Source of the DNA: Planctomycetota bacterium
GTDB taxonomy: Bacteria; Planctomycetota; Planctomycetia; Pirellulales; Pirellulaceae
Length of the DNA stretch: 64,000 nucleotides
Direction: 5' to 3'
Assembly: GCA_018970165.1 (NCBI GenBank)
Contig: JAGWWZ010000001.1
Coordinates: forward strand, 1-64,000
A program made the translations under genes and the position numbers. Of this stretch, positions 15,701 through 24,249 are shown one piece after another. The notes under the pieces are model-generated. The model searched no databases, had not been told where the DNA came from, and was given only the letters and a program-made list of their open reading frames with translations. Within the stretch, counting starts at the first letter, position 1. Each line of letters starts with the position of its first letter.

Positions 15701-17731
15701 TCAAATAAAGACTCGCTTGTTGAAGACCACCCACTCGATCATGAGCAGAACTAGGCCGATCATCAAAAGCCATCGCCATGTCTCTTGTCGAGCTCGAATG
15801 GTGATATCGGTTGCCTTAATCTTTTCGGCGCTGGTCTGAATCTCCGTACCGATCGCGAGGTTGCTTTCACTTGGAGAAAAAAGGTTCGAGCAGAACATTT
15901 CTACGGGGTATTCCAAACCGGGAGCGAGGACTTCATACGTTCCTGGTATATCGGTTTGGGTAAAGATGAATCTCCCGTCCGGCCCGCGATCGATCTTGGT
16001 ACGTTCCCCCTTCGGGTCGACGATTTCATAGGTCGGGGAGCGGCTTGATAGTGTTAGATTGATCGGCAGGCCGGGACGAACACTTTGCGCAGATGCTTGC
16101 GTTGTTCCACCGCCAAGATACTCGACGGCTCCATAAACAAATACAGGAAACGATCGCTTGATGCCCCAATCGGTATTCATCTCGAGTCCATTCGGTCCGG
16201 CCCGCACGATATCGAATCCCAGGATGGCATCTTGGTATGGACCCCGCGGTGCTAAGCTAAACACGGGTCCCGAGTCGGAAGTCATCAGCACCAACCCGTT
16301 CTCGGGAGGAGTAACGGCTCGGGCCTCGACAATATTCACGCTGGCCATCTCCAAGTACTGGGTGATCGGGTTGAGTCGATTCACATCGAGAATCAGAGCT
16401 GGGCTGACCGGCGGACCGAAATGCCACTTCGAGACCGCCGTTTTTGATTCTTCCCCTTGCGTATCTCCCTGAATTGAGGAGGCTTGGATGTCGTCCGGAG
16501 GCAGACTACCGATGAATAGCGTGCTGCTCTCAGGCATCTTAGTTGGGGTACAGCCATCGAAAATGATCAAATCGTATTTCGATTCGGCAGAAGCGGTCGC
16601 GTATTCCGGACTGGTAAGGAATGCCGAGTTCTCAACAGTCACATCGGCGATTTGTCGTACTCGCGATGTTTTGAGGGCTGCTTCCAAGGCTGCATTGCCA
16701 CCGGTCACCAATAGAATCGACATCTGTCGCGATGGACGGATCGCAGCATAGGCAACGTTATCGACCGACAACGCATCATTGTGGTCTAGTTCCAATCTTA
16801 GTTTGCCTCGCTCAATCCCTTGCATCTCGAAGCGAAGACCGGCTTCTTCTCCTCCGTTTACCGACAGAGTGCCGGCATCCAAGAGAACATCATCTAAGTA
16901 GAGGGAGGTTGTGCATTCGACCGCTTCTCGTCCGGTATTGGCAACGCGTGCAAAGGCTTCGAGGCGATCGGGTTGTTCTTCATTGCGTTCAACCGCAAAG
17001 CCGACGATTCCTACATTCTCTGTATCCGCGACTCCAACCGGTAGGTACTCGATCTTGAGTTGGCCGTAGTCCGCATCTCCCAAATCGCCGATCGCTCCAT
17101 CGGTGACGAGATAGACGGTCGCGGGGACCGCATCGGCAACTTGAACGTCCTTGTTGTCTTCAAAGCTAACGCGACCTGGATTTGCGAGCCCTGCCGCGGC
17201 GCGTAAGGCTTCGCGAGCATCGGTTGTATGCGAGGTGACTTGGATCGAAGCAACGGCATCGAGCAGTCGTCGCTTATCGCTGGTAAAGCCTTGTCGAACA
17301 TCGGCGCGATCGGAGAACGCGATCAGCATTCCAACATCGTCGCTCGAAGTGTCTTCGATCAGCTCTCGCACCTTTGCTTTGGCAATTTCGAGCCGGTTCG
17401 GATCGGCATCGGTCGCACCCATGGACGCCGAGTTATCGATGATATAGATCCGACGCTCACCAATCCGATTCATGCCGCTCCAACCCGGGCGGAGGCAAGC
17501 CAAGATGACTAATGCCATGAACAACAGTTGAAGGATGAGCAGCAGGTTGTTCCTAAGCCGCTGCCAGATACTGTTCACATGCAAGTCCTCGATCGCGCGT
17601 TTCCAAAGCATCGTGCTTGGGACGACGATGTCGCGTCTGCGCAACTTGAGAAAATAGAGGCTCAGAATCGCAGGCGGAATGGCTCCGAGGATCAACCATT
17701 GCCAAGGGCTGAGCGTATTGATCCAGTTCAT
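15701..17731 (-). CDS. BatA-like membrane protein with von Willebrand factor A domain
   Basis: 676 residues. The N-terminus (about 1-82) has two membrane helices flanking RRRDIVVPSTMLWKRAIEDL, typical of the BatA N-terminal domain. A VWA domain follows (about 92-260) with the metal-site motif DNSASMG (D99, S101, S103). A long extracytoplasmic beta-rich region leads to a final membrane helix (about 651-669). These proteins usually work with a DUF58 protein and a MoxR ATPase in envelope processes that remain poorly defined. The DUF58 gene precedes it by 15 bp; no MoxR gene is nearby. Confidence 0.85.
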   Translation of the reverse strand: MNWINTLSPWQWLILGAIPPAILSLYFLKLRRRDIVVPSTMLWKRAIEDLHVNSIWQRLRNNLLLILQLLFMALVILACLRPGWSGMNRIGERRIYIIDNSASMGATDADPNRLEIAKAKVRELIEDTSSDDVGMLIAFSDRADVRQGFTSDKRRLLDAVASIQVTSHTTDAREALRAAAGLANPGRVSFEDNKDVQVADAVPATVYLVTDGAIGDLGDADYGQLKIEYLPVGVADTENVGIVGFAVERNEEQPDRLEAFARVANTGREAVECTTSLYLDDVLLDAGTLSVNGGEEAGLRFEMQGIERGKLRLELDHNDALSVDNVAYAAIRPSRQMSILLVTGGNAALEAALKTSRVRQIADVTVENSAFLTSPEYATASAESKYDLIIFDGCTPTKMPESSTLFIGSLPPDDIQASSIQGDTQGEESKTAVSKWHFGPPVSPALILDVNRLNPITQYLEMASVNIVEARAVTPPENGLVLMTSDSGPVFSLAPRGPYQDAILGFDIVRAGPNGLEMNTDWGIKRSFPVFVYGAVEYLGGGTTQASAQSVRPGLPINLTLSSRSPTYEIVDPKGERTKIDRGPDGRFIFTQTDIPGTYEVLAPGLEYPVEMFCSNLFSPSESNLAIGTEIQTSAEKIKATDITIRARQETWRWLLMIGLVLLMIEWVVFNKRVFI

Positions 17732-17746
17732 GAAGCCAGCGCCCTT

Positions 17747-18685
17747 CTATCGGACCAAACCGCGAGATCGGAGATACTCATTGACCAACGGCTCGATCGG
17801 TTGGTCGCTGCGGACCGACACATAGGTGATCGATCGCCGATTGCAAAATGTCCTCGCTTGCTCAACAAACGCATTGAGCGTTTGCTCATAGCGTTGCAGC
17901 AGCGATGCGGAGACCGAAATGTCCCGGCGTTCGCTGTCTTCGGAATCGAGAAGTGAGAGGTCGCCAACCAGCTTGGGCTCTAGCTCTTCGGGACTCAGGA
18001 TGTGGAGCAAGTAAACATCCATCTCGCGAGCGACCAACATCTTCAGCGCGGTCTCGTATCCCGTCTTGCTCATCAGGTCGGTAATCACGACGACGATCCC
18101 CTTGCCTGTGTTCTTCAAGCAGAATCGTCGCATGACCTCTTCGGTAGTTGTCGGCGTATCGGAGCATGTGGCACTCTCCAGATAACCGAGCAATCGGTGG
18201 GCACTGGTCTTGCCTCGCACCACCACCGGTGATGCGGAGCGTCCGAATGTGGATATCGAGACACGATCACCGCGACATAAGCCGATGTAGGCTAAGCTAG
18301 CGGCCAATTGGCGAGCGACGAAGAACTTGGTCGGTGAGCCGAAATCCATCGACAGGGAATCGTCCACCAGTGCGTAAAAGTGAAGGTCTTCTTCTTCAAG
18401 AAAGAGCTTTAGGTAGAGTCGATCCATGCGAGCGAAGAGATTCCAATCGATGAACCGCAAATCGTCGCCAGCAACGTAATTGCGAAAGTCCGCGAATTCG
18501 ACACTCTGCCCTTTGCGTTTGCTGCGGCGCTCGCCCTTCATCCGGCCCCGGAAGATTTTTCGGGTGACCAGTTCCATCCGCTCCAGCTTGGCCATCATCT
18601 CGCTGGACAACAATGGACCTCCGACCTGGCCTGTGGACGGTGGTGTCGGGGGTGCTGTTGTTTGGGTGGTTTCCAATCGCGTCAT
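17747..18685 (-). CDS. DUF58 domain protein
   Basis: 312 residues, soluble. GRMKGERRSKRKGQSVEFAD (about 46-65) and YVAGDDLRFIDWNLFARMDR (about 71-90) are the DUF58 hallmark, followed by a VWA-like fold with ALVDDSLSMDFG (a degenerate metal site). It is the first gene of the DUF58-BatA-GGQ operon on the minus strand. DUF58/BatA pairs are usually activated by a MoxR AAA ATPase; that gene would have to be elsewhere. Confidence 0.88.
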   Translation of the reverse strand: MTRLETTQTTAPPTPPSTGQVGGPLLSSEMMAKLERMELVTRKIFRGRMKGERRSKRKGQSVEFADFRNYVAGDDLRFIDWNLFARMDRLYLKLFLEEEDLHFYALVDDSLSMDFGSPTKFFVARQLAASLAYIGLCRGDRVSISTFGRSASPVVVRGKTSAHRLLGYLESATCSDTPTTTEEVMRRFCLKNTGKGIVVVITDLMSKTGYETALKMLVAREMDVYLLHILSPEELEPKLVGDLSLLDSEDSERRDISVSASLLQRYEQTLNAFVEQARTFCNRRSITYVSVRSDQPIEPLVNEYLRSRGLVR

Positions 18686-18708
18686 GACGAGTATTGTAGC
18701 CTACGCGT

Positions 18709-19842
18709 TTAGTTTTTGTTTCCAAAACAGGCAACGGTCCCTTTGTCGGTGGCAACAATGATTTTGCCGTTGGAAATCGAAGGGGACGCGATCAGTTGCC
18801 CCGTCAGGTAGTAAGACCAGCGTTCTTCGCCGGTTCGAAGATCGAAGGCGTAGAGTGTGCCGTCGAGCCCACCGACCCAAACCCGGCCGTCGCAAATCAC
18901 CGGGGAAGCATCGCAACGCTTTCGAACGACCGCTTCCCACAGCATCTTGCCGCTGTCGAACTCCAATCCCAACACGCGGCGATTGCGAGTGGTGACGACC
19001 GCGATGTTTTGGTGCGATGTTTCGCTCAATACGGCCACTGCTGGCGAAGAACGGATTTCTTGCGATCGCTCGGCATCGACAAAGCTCCACTTCTTCAATC
19101 CCTTTTCCATGTCGAACGCGAGAACCTGCCCGGACTGAGTCGGCACGATGGCTATCGCATCGAGCACGGCTGGAGTCGAGCCGCTCGGGCCGTCGAGCAA
19201 TAATCCTTCGCCCTCTGCTGAACCGGTCCGAAGATTGATTTTGTGCAATCGGCCATCGCAACCTCCGAGCAGCGCGTAATCGTTCCAGAGGGTCGCCGCC
19301 GATCTCAACTGGTCCCCCGTGGCATATTCCCATAACTGCTTGCCGGTCTTCAACTCCAATGCGAACAGTTGCCCGGCTTCACTGGTCAGCAGGACCATCT
19401 CGTCGATAAAGTTCGCTCCGCCAGCGATGGCTTGTCCGAGTTCCGCTTGCCACAGGACAGTTCCATCGGACGCCGAGAAGCAAAAGATCTGGCCATCGAA
19501 GTCACCTATCACAACGCGCTCGTCGCGATAGGCGGGAGAGACTATGAAGCCGTTCTTCTGCTTGACTTTCCAGATCTCTTTGCCGGTAGCCAGATCCAAG
19601 CAGAACATACTCCCTTCCACATCTCCTATCCAGACTTTGCCGTCCGCGATGACGGCGTTTCCTTCGAAGCCCGACTTCTCGGGTTTGAATTCCCACAAGA
19701 GTTCGGGTTGGTTGGGTAGCTTTTCATCCGCGAAGCCGGTCGACCACGCATCGCCCCGCGCGGTAGGCCAATCCCCGGCGCGTAATACCGAAGCCAACGC
19801 GAACAGAGCGATCGACACGCACAGGAGTTGCGAATATCTCAT
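18709..19842 (-). CDS. PQQ-like beta-propeller repeat protein (BamB-like fold), exported
   Basis: 377 residues with a Sec signal peptide (about 1-22, ending VLRAGDWP). At least six blades are visible from recurring motifs: GKEIWKVKQ, GTVLWQAEL, GKQLWEYATG, GLKKWSFVD, GKMLWEAVV, GEERWSYYL. No catalytic PQQ-enzyme residues stand out, so this is a structural or binding propeller rather than a dehydrogenase. It ends 23 bp before the DUF58 start on the same strand and may be cotranscribed. Confidence 0.85.
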   Translation of the reverse strand: MRYSQLLCVSIALFALASVLRAGDWPTARGDAWSTGFADEKLPNQPELLWEFKPEKSGFEGNAVIADGKVWIGDVEGSMFCLDLATGKEIWKVKQKNGFIVSPAYRDERVVIGDFDGQIFCFSASDGTVLWQAELGQAIAGGANFIDEMVLLTSEAGQLFALELKTGKQLWEYATGDQLRSAATLWNDYALLGGCDGRLHKINLRTGSAEGEGLLLDGPSGSTPAVLDAIAIVPTQSGQVLAFDMEKGLKKWSFVDAERSQEIRSSPAVAVLSETSHQNIAVVTTRNRRVLGLEFDSGKMLWEAVVRKRCDASPVICDGRVWVGGLDGTLYAFDLRTGEERWSYYLTGQLIASPSISNGKIIVATDKGTVACFGNKN

Positions 19843-19944
19843 GAGATGGGAAGAATGTGGAACGGGATGGAACGGAGAGGATTCATATCAACCATCCTAT
19901 CTTAGCTCGATTGCATCGAAACGAACAACGCTTTCTTATAGTCG

Positions 19945-19990
19945 CCGCAATCGCAAGCTTCCGGGTGGACGTGTGGCGCCCATCGCCAAC
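19945..19990. repeat. Dispersed intergenic repeat, partial copy C
   Basis: CAATCGCAAGCTTCCGGGTG and the following bases match the core of copies A and B. It sits between the propeller gene and agmatine deiminase. Confidence 0.5.
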
Positions 19991-19992
19991 CA

Positions 19993-21093
19993 TTACACCT
20001 TGGGTTGTTGCTGGGTAGCGCAGTGGAATGCGCCCAGGCCCCAGATGAAGTCGGAAGCATCGACACGAATGATGTCTCGGTCGGGATATAGATCCTGGAG
20101 CATCGCTGTAGCGGCGTCGTCGGTCTCTCGATATCCAAACACCGGAACAATCAAGATTCCATTCGCAAGATAAAAATTGCAGTAGCTTTCCGGTACACGC
20201 TTGCCCTGGATCAACCGCGGAGGTGGCGTGACCAAGGGAACGATTTGCAATGGTCGTTCCTGAGCATCGGTCATTTTCTCGAGGAGCTTACGCTGAGCTG
20301 ATAGTTTCGGAGCATTGCTGTCGTCGCTGGTAAACGAGATCGCGGAGACGACCAATCCGGGCCTAATGAAACGAGCCAACTGATCAATGTGACTGTCGGT
20401 GTCATCCCCCGCAAGTTCTCCACCGTCCACCCACAGGATCTTTGTCACTCCCAACATGCGACACAGTTCCGCCTCGACTTCCGAACGTGTCCAACGAGGA
20501 TTGCGTGTCGAAGCCATGACACAACTGCTGGTCGTCATCAAGGTTCCCATGCCGTCGGTTTCCAACCCTCCTCCCTCACAAACCAGCGTCGATGGGAATG
20601 TTGCCATCGAATGTTCATCGAGGGATCGAATACCGCCGTGTTCATTGAGTCGATCGCAGATACGAGCATTGGCCCCCGCATCATCATCGTACGGCTTGTA
20701 CTTTTCTCCCCATGCGTTGAATCGCCAACGGACAGCCCCCAATGTTTTTTTATCGCGATTCACAACAAACGTTGGACCATAATCGCGAATCCAACAATCG
20801 TTGGTAGGGATATCGTGCAGGGTAACATTTTGCACCCCCGCTAGCGCATTCTTGGCTTGCTCAAATGAGGCACTCGGGCCACCGCATACATGGACGTGCT
20901 CGACCTCGGCGAGGATCCGAATCACCCGCTCGGTCACCGAAGGAATGTTTTCAAAACGACCCGGCCATGTCCCCAGATTGTGAGGCCATGAGATCCAAGT
21001 CGCTTCATGCGGCTCCCATTCCGCTACCCAGCGATAGCCTGAATCGACGGCCGCATCATGGAATGGTAAACGCTCTTTCATAGAGTTACTCAC
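19993..21093 (-). CDS. aguA: Agmatine deiminase
   Basis: 366 residues, the usual length. Catalytic landmarks: NDCWIRDYGPTF (about 103-114), GGGLETDG (about 174-181), DTDSHIDQLARF (about 222-233) and the nucleophile in GLGAFHC (C358). The enzyme converts agmatine to N-carbamoylputrescine and ammonia in the cytoplasm. The next enzyme of the route (aguB) lies directly upstream and overlaps by four bases (ATGA), so the pair is translated together. No arginine decarboxylase is in the window. Assignment is firm. Confidence 0.95.
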   Translation of the reverse strand: MSNSMKERLPFHDAAVDSGYRWVAEWEPHEATWISWPHNLGTWPGRFENIPSVTERVIRILAEVEHVHVCGGPSASFEQAKNALAGVQNVTLHDIPTNDCWIRDYGPTFVVNRDKKTLGAVRWRFNAWGEKYKPYDDDAGANARICDRLNEHGGIRSLDEHSMATFPSTLVCEGGGLETDGMGTLMTTSSCVMASTRNPRWTRSEVEAELCRMLGVTKILWVDGGELAGDDTDSHIDQLARFIRPGLVVSAISFTSDDSNAPKLSAQRKLLEKMTDAQERPLQIVPLVTPPPRLIQGKRVPESYCNFYLANGILIVPVFGYRETDDAATAMLQDLYPDRDIIRVDASDFIWGLGAFHCATQQQPKV

Positions 21094-21968
21094 GCATCGA
21101 TCCAGCGGCGAGTCAGATCCGCGTAGGCATCAATGCGTCGATCTCGCAAAAACGGCCAATAAGTCCGCTGAAGATCAATCTGATCGAGATTGCACTCGAC
21201 GATTGCGATGCTTTCCTCGTGATGGCCAGCGCGGTGGAGCAAATTCCCAGCTGGATCAAAGGCGAACGATGCCCCCCAAAACTCGATCGAGTCTTCGAGA
21301 CCAACGCGATTAGATGCGGCAACGAACACCCCATTGGCGATAGCATGCGATCGCATCATCGTTTCCCATGCTTCATGCTGGCTGCGACCATAAACGGGTT
21401 TGTCTGCAGCAAGCCAGCCGATCGCTGTTGGGTACAATAGAATCTCCGCGCCGCGGAGCGTGAACAAACGAGCCGCCTCGGGATACCACTGATCCCAACA
21501 TACTCCAACGCCGAGAGTTGCGAATTGGGTCTTTGCGACCGTAAAGCCTGTATCGCCGGGTGCGAAATAGAATTTTTCGTAGTAATGTGGATCGTCAGGG
21601 ATGTGCATCTTGCGGTAGAAGCCGACTTGCGAACCATCGGTATCGAAGACCAGGGCGGTGTTGTGATAGAGTCCATGGGTTCGGCGTTCGAACACGGATC
21701 CGGTGACGACAACTCCGCATTCTCTAGCTACGAGGCTCATGGCTTCGCTGGTGGGACCAGGAATCGACTCGGCCCCTGCAAAGCGATCGTGGTCTTCGCT
21801 CTGACAAGGATAGGGAGCGTTGAACAACTCTTGAAGGCAAACGATTTGTGCCCCCTGCCGGGCAGCTTTGCGAACATGATCCATGGCTTTAGCGATGTTG
21901 GCAGGTATGTCGCTGGTCGTGGACATTTGTACCAACGCCAGTTGGATGGATCGCGGAGTTCGAGGCAT
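21090..21968 (-). CDS. aguB: N-carbamoylputrescine amidase
   Basis: 292 residues of the nitrilase superfamily. The catalytic triad is visible: Glu in CLQELFNAPY (about 47), Lys in GFYRKMHIPDD (about 120) and Cys in GVGVCWDQWYPEAA (about 157). The CWDQWYPEA context and SRVGLEDSIEFWG-like NRVGLEDSIEFWGASF are specific for the AguB branch. The enzyme hydrolyses N-carbamoylputrescine to putrescine, CO2 and ammonia, completing the agmatine route started by aguA. First gene of the pair; the PduO-type gene begins 44 bp further upstream on the same strand. Confidence 0.95.
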   Translation of the reverse strand: MPRTPRSIQLALVQMSTTSDIPANIAKAMDHVRKAARQGAQIVCLQELFNAPYPCQSEDHDRFAGAESIPGPTSEAMSLVARECGVVVTGSVFERRTHGLYHNTALVFDTDGSQVGFYRKMHIPDDPHYYEKFYFAPGDTGFTVAKTQFATLGVGVCWDQWYPEAARLFTLRGAEILLYPTAIGWLAADKPVYGRSQHEAWETMMRSHAIANGVFVAASNRVGLEDSIEFWGASFAFDPAGNLLHRAGHHEESIAIVECNLDQIDLQRTYWPFLRDRRIDAYADLTRRWIDA

Positions 21969-22012
21969 GGCAGGCTTCCGATTCGACGAAGATGGATGAG
22001 ACTTGCAGATGG

Positions 22013-22570
22013 CTAGGACTTGCGAGGACTTTCCCAGGGAACATCCGCCACGTTTTGAAAGCGGTTGGCGCGACGAGCCATGACAAAGAGCATATCGCTC
22101 AGACGATTCAAGTAGATAATGATATGCGAGACATCGCTGACGCGAGGGTCATGACTGAGTCGTACAATTTCTCGTTCCGCGCGTCGACAGATCGTACGGG
22201 CTAAATGCAGATGTGCTGCCTGCGGACTGCCGCCGGGAAGTATGAAAGACCGGAGAGGTGGTAATTCACTCTCCATCGTATCGATCCATTTCTCAAGCTG
22301 TGCAACATGAGGATCTCCATCCCACTTCAGATGGTGTTCGTCAGGGTTGGGCGTAGCCAATTCTGCGCCGATAGAGAAGAGTTGGTGTTGGACTTGATCG
22401 AGCATCGCGTCCAAACTTTCCGAGAGCGGAGTACTCCGGGCAATTCCCAACACGGCATTCAGTTCATCGACAGAACCGTAGGCGCAGATCCGAACGTCAT
22501 CCTTGGATACGCGAGGGCCGCCAAAAAGCCCTGTAGTCCCCGCATCTCCTGTTTTTGTGTATATCTTCAT
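22013..22570 (-). CDS. Cob(I)yrinic acid a,c-diamide adenosyltransferase, PduO type
   Basis: 185 residues. The N-terminal IYTKTGDAGTTGLFGG (about 3-18) is the PduO ATP-binding loop, followed by YGSVDELNAVLG (about 31-42). The C-terminal helix holds RRAEREIVRL (about 128-137) and YLNRLSDMLFVMARRAN (about 152-168). The enzyme attaches the adenosyl group of ATP to cob(I)alamin, making coenzyme B12. No other cobalamin gene or riboswitch is seen nearby. The gene is divergent from the Nudix gene with a 121-bp shared promoter region. Confidence 0.93.
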   Translation of the reverse strand: MKIYTKTGDAGTTGLFGGPRVSKDDVRICAYGSVDELNAVLGIARSTPLSESLDAMLDQVQHQLFSIGAELATPNPDEHHLKWDGDPHVAQLEKWIDTMESELPPLRSFILPGGSPQAAHLHLARTICRRAEREIVRLSHDPRVSDVSHIIIYLNRLSDMLFVMARRANRFQNVADVPWESPRKS

Positions 22571-22691
22571 GCTGACTCAATCTGGAAAATGCGAGAATCG
22601 ACCGAAACATCGCGGTCAGAGTATCCGACGACCGGAGATTGTCAATCGAAGTCAAGTGACCTATGCTTTCCACCCTTAGAGAGCCTTCGTT

Positions 22692-23174
22692 ATGCAGCCT
22701 TCTGAGCCCGATTCATTGAAGCCGAGTGTTTTTTCAAGCGGCTACCTGATTTTCCGTCGCAGCGTGAACATTCAATTCCTGTTGATGCGACACGACGATC
22801 GTTGGGATTTGCCCAAGGGGCATCTCGATGCCGGGGAGACGAAACCGCAAGCCGCGATTCGGGAGTTGCACGAAGAGACGGGATTGAGCCCCGAACTGAT
22901 ATGGACGGATCCAGGATTTGTTTTCGAGCATCGATACTGGGTCGCCTCTCGCAAAGACCCTTCGCGGAAAGTGATGAAGGAATTGACGATCTATTTGGGT
23001 TTATTGCTCGAGGAGGAAGAAATCGAGTGCACTGAACATCGAGGATTTCGGTGGTGGAACTGGTGTCCACCGCATCGCATTCAAGAGCAGACGATCGATC
23101 CGCTTCTGGCAACCGTAGAAAAGCATTTGCTTAGATCTGTGGAAATCCGAAGTCGATTGCATCTAGCGAACTAG
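22692..23174 (+). CDS. Nudix hydrolase, bis(5'-nucleosyl)-tetraphosphatase-like
   Basis: 160 residues. A complete Nudix box, GHLDAGETKPQAAIRELHEETGL (split here as GHLDAGET and RELHEETGL, about 40-62), with the preceding DRWDLPKG typical of Ap4A-type and housecleaning Nudix enzymes. Predicted to hydrolyse dinucleoside polyphosphates or modified NTPs in the cytoplasm. It stands alone, convergent with the ThuA gene eight bases beyond its stop. Confidence 0.87.
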   Translation: MQPSEPDSLKPSVFSSGYLIFRRSVNIQFLLMRHDDRWDLPKGHLDAGETKPQAAIRELHEETGLSPELIWTDPGFVFEHRYWVASRKDPSRKVMKELTIYLGLLLEEEEIECTEHRGFRWWNWCPPHRIQEQTIDPLLATVEKHLLRSVEIRSRLHLAN

Positions 23175-23181
23175 GTGCGCA

Positions 23182-24213
23182 TTACCGAAGCATGGCTTTG
23201 GGCGTAAGCTTTTGGTTGGTGAAGAAGTCCTTTTGCTTGAAGCCGAAGTAGCTCGGCTTGAAGGCTTCGGGAACAGTAACGCTTGCTTTCTTCGGAACGG
23301 GTAGGCCTATTCCCCAGTAGACCGAATTGACGAACAGTCTACGAAGGTCTTCACTCAGCAGATCGACGGCTGCTCCGATCGTGGAACCGATTACCTTTCC
23401 CTCTTTTCCGCCGGTCATTTGATAATTCCGAGTCCAAATCAGAGGCATCATCGGCTCGTTCTTTTCACCCGGGAGAGGTGGATCGTCAGGTTTCATCCCG
23501 GAAAGGACCTGGCCGTACATAAGCACGTGTGCAGATTCCGGGAGATGCGTGACACCGTAGACATCGGTTGGGCCGAATACATCGGTCACAGAATTCAGTA
23601 GTGGAGAAGCCGAGTGCTTGGGATTGATGACGCCTCGCGTGGCCTGCCCATTGTGCACGCCATGATGGGAAACCCAGGTTTCACCGATGATTTGCTGTCC
23701 GAAACCACCAGGCCATTTACCGTTGTTCCACGACCACTCGGCGTAGGAGGTCTTGGCATCGCCACCGAAGTTGAACGGGTGGGTCGAGGTGCGGATGGCG
23801 AGAAACGGCTTTCCGGCCTTCACGAATCTGTCGATGTATTGCATTTGCTCATCTGGAAGTGCGCGAAAACGCAAGAACATGACCATGAAGTCCGCTTGAT
23901 CGAGCGACTCAAGCCCTGGAATGTTGCTTGAATAGTTCGGATCGATGGTGTTGGTCTCGGGGTTGATCGCGAAGAGGACTTTGCAATCGAAGCCATGTTG
24001 CTCGGAAAGAATCTTCGCGAGCATCGGAAGAGCTTCTTCGCTGCGATACTCTTCGTCTCCGGAGATCAAAACAACACGTTTCCCTTTTCCGGGTAGATCC
24101 GACAGCTGATTTCCTGGCAGATCCAACCAGAGGGACTCTTGGGCTGGCGACGGGAGTGCAAAAGCCAAAGCAAGAGCGAGTGAAGTGAGTAATTTGTAAC
24201 CGTTGCAAATCAT
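23182..24213 (-). CDS. ThuA domain protein, exported
   Basis: 343 residues from the ATG at 24213, preceded by AGGAAC eight bases upstream; an upstream in-frame ATG lacks a ribosome-binding site. Signal peptide about 1-25 (ending PSPAQES). The ThuA-type fold begins with RVVLISGDEEYRSEEALPML (about 47-66) and has FMVMFLRFRALPDEQM and ISTHPF-like RTSTHPFNFGG. ThuA-like proteins resemble class-I glutamine amidotransferases without a demonstrated activity and are often linked to sugar metabolism. Common in planctomycetes. Confidence 0.87.
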   Translation of the reverse strand: MICNGYKLLTSLALALAFALPSPAQESLWLDLPGNQLSDLPGKGKRVVLISGDEEYRSEEALPMLAKILSEQHGFDCKVLFAINPETNTIDPNYSSNIPGLESLDQADFMVMFLRFRALPDEQMQYIDRFVKAGKPFLAIRTSTHPFNFGGDAKTSYAEWSWNNGKWPGGFGQQIIGETWVSHHGVHNGQATRGVINPKHSASPLLNSVTDVFGPTDVYGVTHLPESAHVLMYGQVLSGMKPDDPPLPGEKNEPMMPLIWTRNYQMTGGKEGKVIGSTIGAAVDLLSEDLRRLFVNSVYWGIGLPVPKKASVTVPEAFKPSYFGFKQKDFFTNQKLTPKAMLR

Positions 24214-24249
24214 GATGTAAGTTCCTGACAATCGATCCCTCAACCTCGT

